NCBI GenBank assembly: GCA_903813345.2 | Contig: CAIIXF020000011.1 | Coordinates: forward strand, 10,326,842-10,390,841 | Direction of reading: 5' to 3' | From: Owenia fusiformis | Lineage: Eukaryota; Annelida; Polychaeta; Sabellida; Oweniidae | Length of the DNA stretch: 64,000 bases | Part shown: positions 47,384-58,715 of the stretch, piece after piece | Position numbering within the stretch: the first letter of the stretch is position 1 | Layout: every line of letters begins with the position of its first letter | Position numbers and translations under genes: made by a program | Notes under the pieces: generated by a model | Told to the model about the DNA's origin: nothing | The model's database searches: none | Seen by the model: only the letters and a program-made list of their open reading frames with translations

Positions 47384-47542
47384 CTGTTTCAGTGTAAAGG
47401 CTCCTTCCTTGTATTTGATTCTGTGCCACTCAGCTTGTAGTGTATCAAACTGACCATCTGATGGGAATGGGGGCAGGAGGGATATGCCTTTCTGGAGAAC
47501 ATCAGCATTGTCCAACACCAACAGTTTAAGGAGGCCAAGTCC
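47384..47542 (-). CDS. ATM serine/threonine kinase, internal exon (159 bp)
   Basis: In gene orientation, acceptor ggtttcag (AG at 47544-47543) and donor AAACAG|gtatgt (GT at 47383-47382). The exon is exactly 53 codons, phase 0 at both ends. It encodes GLGLLKLLVLDNADVLQKGI, then LLPPFP, and HRIKYKEGAFTL at the end. It aligns with human ATM DLLKYLVIDNKDNENLYI, then LLDPFP and QKIKYSRGPFSL (from memory). The human exon is 165 bp with nearly the same limits. It joins in phase 0 to ELLHFLEG of the exon at 10837, 36.5 kb away. The upstream edge of the exon is only about 35 bp from a mariner-like inverted-repeat element. Confidence 0.93.
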
Positions 47543-47576
47543 CTGAAACCAGTGGAAATTCCAACCAAGTCATTCT

Positions 47577-50274
47577 ACAGGGTGATCAAAAAAACACAAC
47601 CCAAAGAAATCGCTATATCTTGGAAAATACTAATCCAAATATGTTCATGTTTTCAGGAAAAGAAAGAAGAGACTGTGTATGTATAGCTCCTGTTGTCAGT
47701 AAGTTGTAAACATGATGCCTTGGACACCTGCTCAAATGACAGTTGTACTAGGAAAATATGAAAACGCAGTCAGAGGTGACTGCCACAGCAACAAGGCATT
47801 AACATGACAAAATGTCACCACCTAAAACAATTTGGTCAATTTAAAGCAACTTGAAAAAATACCCTTTGACTTTTTTTGACATTGAGAAGGTCATTGAAGG
47901 TCAAATGTCAAATGTAAAGTCAGATTTGAACTTCTGAGAACATGTAGATGATTTTGAAAAACAAATTAAGTAAATTTGAAGCAAGTTGAAAAAAGACCTT
48001 TTTGACCTTGAAAAGGTCATTGAAGGTCAAATGTCAAATCTAAAGTCAGATTTGAACTTCTGAGAACATGTAGATGATTTTGAAAAAAAAATTAGTCAAT
48101 TTGAAGCAAGTTGAAAAAAGACCTTTTTGACCTTTTTTGACCTTGAGAAGGTCATTGAAGGTCAAATGTCAAATCTAAAGTCAAATCTAAAGTCATATTT
48201 GAATTTCTGAGAACATGTAGATGATTTTGAAAAAAAAAATTAGTCAATTTGAAGCAAGATGAAAAAATACCTTTTTGACCTTTTTTGACATTGAGAAGGT
48301 CATTGAAGGTCAAATGTCAAATCTAAAGTCAGATTTGAATTTCTGAGAACATGTAGATGATTTTGAAAAGAAAATTGAGTCAATTTGAAGGAAGTTGAAA
48401 AAAGACCTTTTTGACCTTTTTTGACTTTGAGAAGGTCATTGAAGGTCAAATGTCAAATCTTAAGTCAAATCTAAAGTCAGATTTGAATTCCTGAGAACAC
48501 GTAGATGATTTTGAAAAAATTTCTTAGTCAATTTGAAGCAAGTTGAAAACAGACCTTTTTGACCTTTTTTGACCTTGAGAAGGTCATTGAAGGTCAAATG
48601 TCAAATCTTAAGTCAAATCTTAAGTCAGATTTGAATTTCTGAGAACACGTAGATGATTTTGAAAAAAAATTTTAGTCAATTTGAAGCAAGTTGAAAACAG
48701 ACCTTTTTGACCTTTTTTGACCTTGAGAAGGTCATTGAAGGTCAAATGTCAAATCTAAAGTCAGATTTGAAGGTCAAATGTCAAATCTAAAGTCAAATCT
48801 AAAGTCAGATTTGAATTTGTGAGAACATGTAGATGATTTTGAAAAAAAATTTAGTCAATGTGAAGCAAGTAAAGACCTTTTTGACCTTGAGAAGGTCATT
48901 GAAAGTCAAATGTCAAATCTAAAGTCAGATTTGAACTTCTGAGAACATGTAGATGATTTAGAAAAAAATTGAAGTCAATCTAAACAGTATTTGTTAAGTT
49001 ATAGGAAGTTGTAAGAAATTGTTACAGACGCCGGACGCCGGACGCCAACCTCCAACCACCAACCGCCGTCGCAAAAAAACGGAGACCATAACAATATGTC
49101 ACCACTTTTGGTGGTGACATAACAAAAAAACGGAGACCATAACAATATGTCACCACTTTTGGTGGTGACATAATAATAAAACCAAATAACTTTCTAACCA
49201 TGGTGTTTTGGCACTTCAGATTTGGCACAAATTATCCTCATTCAATGTGTGGTGAATTTGTGGAGTTTCATCAAAATCACTCCAGGGACATTCTGATTTA
49301 TCAGAGTCCCTCTTTACCTTACGCTTTTGAGAGACTCTGATATATCATGAGGCAGAACATGTTCCTAGCCAGTGCATTCTCCAAGTAAATCACTGTATAT
49401 GGAGGAATAAATTAGTGCCTAAGAATGCACCGTCCTGTTTTCCCCTTTGTAAACTTAAATTCAATGAATTCATTATGTGGAAAACTTTTATTTATCTTGA
49501 TGGTTCTTGTTTTTATATTAAAAATTAATAACTATGATAATGTTGACATACTTCTTTTTCCTTATTGTTTCCAATTTAGAATTTTAAATAATAATTATCA
49601 TGCAAATGTCAACACTTGGATTATTTGGGAGGGAATTGTGTTTGGTCACACTCATTAGGCTTTGTCTGCTTATGTAATCAGGCAACTGCAGGTAATGCCT
49701 TCCCATGATACTCATGGTCAATAGAACTCTGTAAATAATTTAATTGGTCCGTACATTTTAGGGTTAAAGGAAACATTTATTACAGTCAGTATCCCACAGT
49801 CTGAACTATTCCAAAAGGATAGTAAAGGCTGTGGATCCCACAATGCTCCAGGGACTTTACAGTCATGGTCAAAATGGCTTCTTAAGTCTCCCTCAACCAG
49901 GGCGTTTGACTGTGACTTGAAAGCATTTCAACCATAACTGTAAAGTCCCTGAAGTAATTTTGATTTCACTCTACAGATTTACCATACAAAGAATGAAGAT
50001 GATTTGTGCCAGATTTGAATAGCCAAAACACTATGGTTAGGAAGTTATTCAATTTTTTGCGGTTGCAGTCACCCCTGACTGCGTTTTTCGTATTTTCCTA
50101 GTACATCTGTCTTTTGAGCAGGTGCCCAAGGCATCATGTTTTACAACTAACCATTTACAGGAGCTGTACATACACAGGCTCTTCTTTATTTCCTGAAAAT
50201 ATGAACATAATTGAACCAGTATTTTTCAAGATATAGCAATTTCTTCGGGTTGCGTTTTTTTTAACACTCTGTAT
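47577..50274. mobile_element. Mariner-like long-inverted-repeat element, both arms carrying the transposase 5' end
   Basis: The ends tacagggtgatcaaaaaaac (left) and gttttttttaacactctgta (right) are inverted and bounded by TA, as in Tc1/mariner elements. Both arms encode, pointing inward, MPW(T/A)PAQ...VLGKYE, the typical N-terminus of an IS630/Tc1-like transposase. This is followed by a continuing inverted repeat (atggtgttttggcacttcag at 49199 against its complement near 50025). The arms are therefore two head-to-head 5' ends, and no catalytic domain is present. The left arm is interrupted at about 47800 by a family 2 element (47801-49170). Confidence 0.75.
47801..49170 (+). mobile_element. 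Family 2 Helentron-like element with duplicated 3' hairpin
   Basis: Starts aacatgacaaaatgtcacca. It has eight irregular core units of about 120-180 bp (gtagatgattttgaaaa at about 47945, 48069, 48218, 48352, 48500, 48648, 48828 and 48948), then a gacgccggacgccggacgcc block. It ends in two successive hairpins tgtcaccac/gtggtgaca at 49097-49119 and 49148-49170, 51 bp apart. Noncoding. Confidence 0.8.
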
Positions 50275-50503
50275 TTGGCCTTCCACTATAGATTCCACTA
50301 TGACAAATCAAGGTATATCAAGGAAATCAAAATATCAATATTCTTTTCTCTCACAAAAGCAAAAAGCAACAAAGCTATTCCTATGTTTTCTAAAACAATT
50401 CCACCTGATTTCCCCAAAACCTGGCTTCTCCATTTAAGTGTGTGAGTCTCAGAAACTATATACATGTAGAGTATACAGGTGTCTGTAGTCGGGACAATAA
50501 ATA

Positions 50504-51415
50504 CACCCCATGCAGACAAATCGCCTAAAATTACATTTGTATGACGTGAGACTCAACATTCACCAGGAAAGTAGAAACATTTTGTCACCCATGATGTAAA
50601 TTACTGCTTAATAAATGATGAATGATTAAGTCATATTAATTTCTATAAATATGAGAATAGCATGCCGTCTTGATATTTCAAGGTTCTCGTTCGAAAAATG
50701 ATGATGGTGATTGAAATGACAATGTAAAGATAAAAAAACGCAACAAAATATTTGTAGATTTCTTTTAAAAACTAAGAAATATACATGTATATCTCATATT
50801 GAATTTTTCAAAACAGAAAAGAACATGTATAAATAGTAAGGCATGTAGGTCCGATTCCCCCTGGTAGCATTGGTCTAATATAAGTCATACAATTAATATT
50901 TGAAACCCAACTATTATTCAAACTTATGATCGGACATAAGTATGATGTGAACTTCAATGTAATATTAACAAAGTAACATCATACTTATATCCGATCATAA
51001 GTTTGAATGATAGTTGTATTTCAAATATTAATTGTATGACTTATATTAGACCAATGCTACCAGGGGGAATCGGACCTGCAGCCCTTACTTTTTGTACATG
51101 TTTTTATCTGTTTTGGAAAATTTGATATGTGGTATATATTTCTTATTTTTTCAAAGAAATCTACAAATATTTCATCACGGTTTTATCTTTACATCGTAAT
51201 TTCGATCACCGCCATCATTTATCGAACGAGTTACCTTGAAATATCAAGACGTCATGCTATTCTCATACTTATAGAACTCAATGTAACTGTCCTTGACAAT
51301 TAATTAAGCAGTAAAAAAATTAATTTGCTTCACGGATGACAAAATGTTTCTATTTTCCTGGTGAATGTCTTGCATCATACAAATGTAATTTTAGGCGATC
51401 TGTCTGCATGAGGTG
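50504..51415. mobile_element. 912-bp near-perfect palindromic element
   Basis: Arms of about 440 bp run from cacc(c/t)catgcagacaaatcg inward to a centre near 50960. They are complementary throughout, with scattered mismatches and indels. For example, gtccgattccccctggtagc at 50851 is mirrored near 51060, and the gaccaatgctacc word is shared. No ORF and no convincing target duplication. It is a foldback/MITE-type element or an inverted duplication. Confidence 0.85.
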
Positions 51416-51525
51416 AAGTAAGGTCAACCAGGTATGATTAATTTAGGTATGAGGGGAAAGCTAGGACAGTAGTGCAATGCCTCTTTCTTAATTTAGATAC
51501 CCATTGACACACAATAAAATGAGTT

Positions 51526-51670
51526 CAATCTCAAGTCAGATTTGAACTTCAGAGAACTTGTAGAATATTTTGAAAAAAATTGGTCACTTTGAAGCAAGTT
51601 ACAAAAAAAGACCTCTTTGGCCTTTTTACCTTGAGAAGGTCATTGAAGGTCAACTTTTAAACCTAAAAAT
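51526..51670 (+). mobile_element. Family 2 core fragment
   Basis: A single core unit: caatctcaagtcagatttga, cttgtagaatattttgaaaa and accttgagaaggtcattgaa. It lacks both ends. Confidence 0.7.
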
Positions 51671-52336
51671 CTTGAAACTGGAGAGGTTAAGCTAACGATG
51701 TTTTTCACAACGTAACCGTGAACGCAAAGTACAAAAATTAACAAAGGAATGTATCGAGCGCTCATAGTTTTATGCGCGCTTAGTCTACTTCAGATACTCT
51801 TTCAGCTTCAGAGTTTCGGGTTTAGAACGGGAGATTTGAATATTTGACGTTGGGTCAATGGGAACAATTTTACTCGTGTCTATTGAACACTATGCTGTCA
51901 ATTTTGATTTCGATGCACAGTTGAATTCTTGCTGAACACGATGATGTATGTCATGCATGATTTAGCGCCAAAAATCTTACGAAACGAGCTCGTTTAAAAT
52001 ATGTATTAGAAAACCAGCTATAAAACCGCATCAATGACATACTATAGAATCATTACACGCTATGGTGTAGTCTAAACAAACACTGGATTTGAACGGCTAT
52101 TTATATGAGAAGGCTACATGAATTTGTATATGGTCGAGTGATACGTACAGGTTCAGTTTCGATTATATATGCAAAGCTTAACCTCTCCAATATCATCTTA
52201 AAGTGTCTCACATATTCGATCAAAATTTGCCATGCAAACATGTTAGTCTACTTTACTGGCCCCCCTTGCTGTAACAAGGAACACAAAACACATTAAAACG
52301 TAAATATAAACCAATTAGCCACTTCACTATGAAAGT
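51671..52336. other. Intron with a short inverted repeat
   Basis: ggagaggttaagct at 51682-51695 is inverted at 52175-52188 (agcttaacctctcc), perhaps the ends of a 0.5-kb element. No gene recognised. Confidence 0.4.
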
Positions 52337-52339
52337 GGG

Positions 52340-52826
52340 GGGTGTTAGGAAATGTGTATTATGCCATAAGAAGTAGATTCTTTGTTTTGCATCCTGGCAA
52401 AATCCAAATCATACAAGGGTAAAAGGAAAACAAATACAAACTCAAGAAAAAACACAAACTTGTTTGTTGAGAAATGAATACATTTTATGGGCATAAAAAG
52501 GGATGACATACCAATTTGCAGTGATCACAAACACATATCTATACATTTTATACAATATATTTACACATAGCTATTATTCAAGGGTAAAAAATTAGAAAAT
52601 ACACAATGTATGTCAAGTTATCAATAACACTGTCAATTTTGGCGCATGTCAAATTATCCGCCATTTCATATGATTCTGATTGAACGAAGTTTGATGGTAC
52701 TTTCAGAGCCTTGTGAATTCTATGTGAATGTCGGTTTGTTTTTTCTGATTTACTCAAAATCATGCAAGCAAGGGGACGCAAAACAAAGAATCTACTTCTT
52801 ATGGCCTTAGCAGAATACGCTGTGTG
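52340..52826. mobile_element. About 490-bp inverted-repeat element
   Basis: Left arm gccataagaagtagattctt with tgttttgcatcc (52361-52391) is mirrored by right arm acaaagaatctacttcttat with ggcc (52786-52806). The mirror extends outward over aatgtgtattatgcc versus cagaatacgctgtgt-like sequence. The interior is AT-rich and noncoding. Confidence 0.65.
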
Positions 52827-53394
52827 CATGGACTAACACAATATCAGTGGTCATTTACTGTGTCAACTTAGTAACCCTTGCATATCATGCTCACTCAAGT
52901 ATTGAATAATTGTTTTATGATCTAAATGTTTGTGGTTTATAAAAAATGTGATATATTTTAGTTAGAAATACATTAATTAATATATTCATTCAAACAGCAC
53001 TAGAATGTGGGAAGAAAGAGCAATGGTGACAAAATGCAGACAGAATTTTCCGTAAGGGTTTCAAACATTTCTGGACACAATCATACATGTACTTCATGTG
53101 AACTGTTATTTTTAGTGCTGTATTTATTGATATAATTTCACGTATTAAAATCATATTTTCCAGCAATGACTTCAAATCTGGAACCACACCCATATCACAT
53201 TTTCTTCAATAACTCCAAACATGTGTAAACATTGACCATGTGCATATAAATCTATATTTCACGAGCTCTCCTATTCGAGTACCTCATACACCCCTGCATG
53301 GATTTCAGTTGGATTCGCCTTTTATACGTGAGCCGATACACATCGCAAACGCTGATTGGATAAAGATTGCGAGAATCTTTAACAGAGGTCTGTC
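52827..53394. other. Intron, nothing recognised
   Basis: AT-rich sequence with no gene or repeat that I can support. Confidence 0.45.
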
Positions 53395-54080
53395 CCTAGG
53401 TATCAACATATAAAATTTGAACCAAATCCATCTAATGGCATTTGAGTTATCAAAGATTATGTTTTTTTACAAAAAATGATGGTCATTTTGAAATCCAGCT
53501 GCCATCTTGTAAATTTCTTCTTTAGCAGTGCTCCTTTGTCCTTAGGCATCAGCACATAAAATTTGAACAAAATCCTTCAACTGGTACTTGGGTCATCAAA
53601 GATGATGTTTTAACAACAAATGGAAGCCATTTTGATAAATAGCTGCAATCTTGAAAATTTCTTCTTGAACAGAGCTACTTAATATCTCTATGCATCAGCA
53701 TATAAAATTTGAACCAAATCCGTATATTGGTATTTGAATTATCAAAGGTTAACTTTTTTTACATTAAATGGTAGCCATTTTGAAATTCAGTGGCCATCCT
53801 GAAAATGTCACCTTTAGCACCAAGGAGGATTGGATCCCAGAATGCAATTCAGATAATCTACCATATATTGTCATCATTTTTGTGTACAAAATTAAACATT
53901 CAACATTTCTCAATATTTCTCATTTCATAATTTGAATTTGAGAGTTTTGGTCTTATTACTTAACAAAAAAATTCAAGAAGTGATCATAAGCCTATAAAAT
54001 TTGAATCAAATCTATCAGCGGGTATTTGAATTATCACCTGGACATATGGACAAAGAAATGGATGGCTTTTCTATATCCCA
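53395..54080. repeat. Family 3 intronic repeat, three to four tandem sub-copies
   Basis: Sub-copies of catcagcatataaaatttga, accaaatcc, ggtatttgagttatcaaaga and gccattttgaaattcag repeat about every 150-160 bp. They end in ggacatatggacaaagaaat and ctatatccca. Similar arrays are at 27230-27640 and 59790-61270. Confidence 0.7.
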
Positions 54081-55916
54081 CCCTGGGTATAGTCTGTCAC
54101 GTGACTTCATGGATGACGTGTGCGCGAGTGATTCGCATTTTCTTTCGCTTGAGGTTTGTAATCACACTTTTTACATGTTTTAAGATTTTGTATCTCTGTG
54201 AAACTTGTCCCGTACCATCAATGTCTGAAGACGATCTAATTCACCAAATATCTCATCCAAGCGTGTCCCGGTTAAAGAGAAATTCGCACTTTTGTGTCTC
54301 GCAAAATGACGTGTGCGCGAGTAAATCGAATTTTACGAAGGATGGGTGCGCGAGTCTAACATATTTATATTCATTTTAAACAATTCTGCAAGCTAGACAC
54401 AATATTGATTTTGTTACAAGGTGATTTAAAAACATATGAAAAGCATACCTTTCTCCCTTTGCAGGAAATATGTACGCCTGCTACCACTGTCCACCAGGAA
54501 CTCAAAGGTTCGAAGGCCTAGAGGGTGTAGCCCTTCATAACAAGTGAAATGTATAAACAGTTACAAAAACAATTTCCTTATGAGTCGTTTCATGAAATTG
54601 TTCTAGAATTGTAATAAATACTATAAGGGCACGGTGTTTTCTAACTAATAACTACCTCAATAATTTATGATACCTTAAGTGTTCTTGGGGGTATATATTT
54701 TTAAACCAAATTCAAATCATTTTTAGTAGGGGAGGGGGAGGTATCAAGATTTTACCCATCAGAATACCTTGCTTTGGGGACAAATGCATGGTAGAGACGG
54801 GAATCATTACCCAAACTATTTTGGGCGCAAATCAATTTTGTATTTACTTTCTATTATGCTGTTCTTCAATTGTTTTTTACAAATGGAGGATCTGAGTACA
54901 CGAAAGCTCATATTATATTGCTACATTTATAGCGAACATTGATTTCTGAGTCTGTAAAAACAAAGTATGTGGGATCACCCTTGGTATACGCAGCTGACGA
55001 AATGGACCGGTATGGGTCAAAAGCTGGACCTGTACGGGTGAACTTTGGGGGTACTTAAAATCATTCGGAGGGATCATATATTTCAACTTAGATACGAAGA
55101 AGTCAATATTGAGCAAGTTATAGCTGTTTTAAATTCAAATAAAACCGTTAACCCGTGCCGGTCCAGCTTTTGACCCGTACCGATCCATTTTGTCAGCTGC
55201 GTATACCAAGGGTGGGGATGCGGAAGAAGTTAGAAGCTCCTATAATTATTTGATATTACTTGGTATCATGGGCTTCCCCTTACTATTCCTTACATGGTTC
55301 TGATCGTGGCGGATGCCGAGTAACCACATAACAACTCTGACCCCCCCCCCTTGTATGGGATGTCAATAAATGAATATGCTGCCGGTTTTATGAGACCGCC
55401 AAAAATTTAATTCAATTTTTGGTTCAAATTTTAATTCACCTGCAATGCCGGACAGCCCTACAAGCTATTTCAAAACATTTATTGTCATTAAACGTAGACA
55501 TGTATGTGCCATACATGAAACATCTACAAAATAGCAAACTATTCTTTAACATACTACTTTAAGATGAAAAAAACAAATGTCACGTGAGTTGTATTCTGCC
55601 TTAGCTTGCAGAATTGTCTCAAGTGAATAAAAATATTTTAGACTCGCGCACCCATCCTTCGTAAAATTCGATTTACTCGCGCACACGTCATTTTGCGAGA
55701 CACAAAAGTGCGAATTTCTCTTTAACCGGGACACGCTTGGATAAGATATTTGGTGAATTAGATCGTCTTCAGACATTGATGGTACGGGACAAGTTTCACA
55801 GAGATACAAAATCTTAAAACATGTAAAAAGTGTGATTACAAACCTCAAGCGAAAGAAAATGCGAATCACTCGCGCACACGTCATCCATGAAGTCACGTGA
55901 CAGACTATACCCAGGG
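54081..55916. mobile_element. 1.84-kb element with about 320-bp terminal inverted repeats
   Basis: The left TIR 54081-54396 starts ccctgggtatagtctgtcac. The right TIR, about 55596-55916, is its near-identical reverse complement and ends ctatacccaggg. The flanks tatatccca and tgtatcccc may be a degenerate 9-bp target duplication, which with long TIRs would suggest a MULE-like non-autonomous element. The TIRs contain three copies of gcgcgagt-type words and yield the same spurious ORF from either strand. The 1.2-kb interior is noncoding. Confidence 0.8.
54976..55212. repeat. Nested 66-bp inverted repeat (237 bp overall)
   Basis: cccttggtatacgcagctga (54976) is mirrored at 55193-55212. The arms remain complementary over about 66 bp, including aaatggaccggtatgggtca versus tgacccgtaccgatccattt, around a roughly 104-bp loop. 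It is probably a small TIR element inserted in the larger one. Confidence 0.8.
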
Positions 55917-56297
55917 TGTATCCCCTCAAACTCATTCAGTGTGATTATAAAATACACTAAGTAAGTAAACTCAAGCAGTTGATTTCAGCAAATGATGATG
56001 ATTTTATACACTTTTAAGCAAGAATAATAGATAAAATAGTACCGTGGGTACTGGCCTCACATGGTGTTGCTCTTAAAAGGAAATGGTGGCCATTCTGAAA
56101 AAAACTTGTAGACATTGTTGATAATCTAAGAATAAAGGTACCTGACATGTATAATTTCAAGCAAATTAAAGGAACACTTTAATTGAAAACCTGATTTTTC
56201 CGCAATAAAAGTGGTCGTCATTTTGAATGTTTGCACCTTTTTTGCCGAAACTTAAAAGCATCATTGATAATGTATATGAGGCAAATTGGTGAAAAAC
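55917..56297. repeat. Intron and family 3 repeat fragment
   Basis: From about 56070 on, family 3 phrases appear (ggtggccattctgaaaaaaa, aaaacctgatttttccgcaa). The same phrase occurs at 59786-59815 on the other side of the LINE/foldback nest. Confidence 0.6.
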
Positions 56298-57329
56298 TTC
56301 AATTCAGTTCAATTCAATTCAGCTTTATTTTCTAATATATACCCTTAAGAAAAATGTTATGGGTATTACCCATAGTGTTATCCATAATAATGGTAATTCA
56401 TTAGGTCATTTATGGTTTATATGTACATAACCCATAGTGTTACCCATAATGTTACCCATAACCAATAGTTATGGTTAAAACTTACATGTTAAAACAATGA
56501 TATACTCATAATTTAAAATAACTAGATCACTAGGGCAGAGCATTTGTACTGAAAGGAGCGTTTTAGTACAAATATGTACTGAAAAATGCACTAAATTTTT
56601 AAGTATATTTTTCAGTATAAATATGTACTGAAAAATATACTTAAAATTTCAGTGCAAATTTCAGTATAAATATGTACTGAAAAATGTACTGAAATTTTAA
56701 GTACATTTTTCAGTATATATTTATACTAAAAATATACTGAATTTTAAGTGTGATTTTAAGTGCAAATATGTACTGAAAAATATACTGAAATTTAAGGGCA
56801 TATTTAAGTGTAAATCTATACTGAAAAATATACTTAGATTTTGAATTACGACATCTTCCTGACTTTGACATCTATACCATGGATTTTGCTATACTCGAAC
56901 AAATGAGGTTCTATGTTCATGTTATATATTTTAATTTTGATATCAATTAATTAATTTGCTCAAGTAATATGAGTGAAAATCTCATGAAAAACTTATTTTT
57001 AAGACTGAGAAAATGTATACCTTTAATGTTTTTGAATTTTAGAACTTAATAAGGTAGAATGTATCTAGAAACCTCAAAAGGTTTTAAATAACGGGTTTAT
57101 CCCTCCGGAAATATGGGTATCTAAAACCTCCCAGTACATAACCCTTATATATGCATTATATTTGATAGGTTTGATCGGGCTAAAAAGAAATTTATTGATG
57201 GAGAAAATGCAATCAGATATTATTACAGGATGCGTCTTAAATAATTAAATCCAAAAACATAACTTATTAAAAGGAAAACACTTGATTACAGTAAACCTAG
57301 CCTCTCCAGTTTGATTAGAGTCTGCTTTA

Positions 57330-58490
57330 AAGGATGTGTCTAAAGAAACTTTATTTCAAATTAAAAGTAAGCCAGCAAGAGAAGCATTACTAGGTGATCT
57401 AGGATGGAAACCATTGTGTGACATTTTGGAAAAAAGACAACTAGAGTATTTTAATTATCTCAATTATGATTTACCTACATCTTCTCTCCCTCACAAAGTT
57501 TTAAGGTCATTACTACAATGTTATAAGGAAGGTAAAGAGTCATACTGGAAATTTATATCCAATATACATAAAAGTGTTACAAATAAGGGCTTAGATGATA
57601 TTATTTACAGAAACGATTGCGATTGGTTTTCCTCATTTTTAGACATATCTAAAGCACAAAGATTAGAAAAGTTTCATGAGAGCATCTCAAATCATGATTC
57701 TCTTTACATTTACAAAAATGTGAAATCTGACTACAAACTAGAGAACTACTTGAAAAATGATCAGGCCCGTAGCCAGGGGGGGTTCGCAGGGTTCGGGCAA
57801 ACCCCCCCCCCCCCCCCTGGCCAAAAATTCTTTCAAAATCATGCAGTTTTTCACCATTTTGAGCACTTTTCAAGTGATTTTAGCCATATTTGGGCCAAAA
57901 TTGTCAAATGTGAACCCCCCCTGGAAATTTTTGAAAACTGAACCCCCCCTTGGCAAATCCTGGCTACGGGCCTGATGATCTAGATTTTTATGGTGCGAGA
58001 CTAAAGTTTTTAGCAAGAAGTAACAACTTTTGTTTAGAAACAAACTATGAAAAATGGGATAAGAGTGATGGAATATGTAAATTGTGCACACTTGAAGTGA
58101 AAGATACAATGCATCATAGATTATTATTGTGTCCCTTTTTTACCAAGGAAAGATCTGTTTTTTATAGTAATGTTAATACATTTGCCTCTAGTGATCTTTG
58201 TGCAACACTGCTTGCATCAAGTAATGATCAAAAGTTAACGACCATGCTTGGTGATAATGTGGAATGGGGGCATGATATTAATTCTAGTCTTGACAAAATT
58301 GTCAAGCAGTTTTTAGTCAAAATTTTTAAACCAAGAACTGTATGATTTTAGCAATTTCTGTTTAAATGTTTAATAGTATGTGATTTTGTATATATAGATG
58401 CACCTAGCATTTAAATGTTAGGGTGCTGCTGTTCTAAAAGCATATGTCTAAACAAAAATAAAAATATATATATATAATATATTAATCCAT
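57330..58490 (+). pseudogene. LINE ORF2 C-terminal region (plus strand) inside the foldback
   Basis: The reading has LGDLGWKPLCDILEKRQLEY, then ESYWKFISNIHKSV and SYKLENYLKND-like sequence. After a 213-bp MITE (57762-57974) it continues as DLDFYGARLKFLARSNNFCL, then CKLCTLEVKDTMHHRLLLC (C-x2-C-x8-H-x5-C zinc-knuckle-like), and stops at 58345. The RT catalytic core is missing. The 3' UTR ends in an (at)n run near 58465-58490. A second partial start of related sequence (gtctgctgtaaaggaagcat) follows at about 58560, so two broken copies may be joined. Confidence 0.75.
57762..57974. mobile_element. 213-bp MITE with caggcccgtagcc termini and 5-bp target duplication
   Basis: Terminal inverted repeat caggcccgtagccaggggg / cctggctacgggcctg, flanked by atgat at 57757-57761 and 57975-57979. 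The interior begins with a long C-run. Its insertion splits a LINE reading frame that continues cleanly on both sides. The superfamily is not determined. A related, end-less remnant (C-run, ccaaaaattctttt, aaaatcatgca) lies at 58612-58715. Confidence 0.85.
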
Positions 58491-58611
58491 TAACAAAACA
58501 AAATACTTTGACAAGGCAAAACAAACCTGATTACCGAGAGACTCTTTTAAGTTTGGTTAAAGTCTGCTGTAAAGGAAGCATCCAAAATAATTTCATAATG
58601 TAATAGCATTC

Positions 58612-58715
58612 CTGGGGGGGGGGGGGGTCCAAGCGAACCCCGCCCCCCCCCCCCCGCCAAAAATTCTTTTAAAATCATGCACTTTTTCACCATTCTAAGA
58701 ACTTTTTGAGTGATT
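58612..58715. mobile_element. Remnant of the caggcccgtagcc-type MITE
   Basis: G-run and C-run followed by gccaaaaattcttttaaaat and catgcactttttcaccatt, matching the interior of 57762-57974. Terminal repeats are not visible. Confidence 0.6.

Noticed and set aside
54001-55935. Shared ORFs on opposite strands (54026-54379 plus, 55546-55935 minus) as a duplicated gene
   Set aside because: Both are simply the terminal inverted repeat read inward. No protein family is recognisable.
57649-58109. Proline- or glycine-rich ORFs around 57.8 kb
   Set aside because: They arise from the C-run and palindromic ends of the 213-bp MITE.
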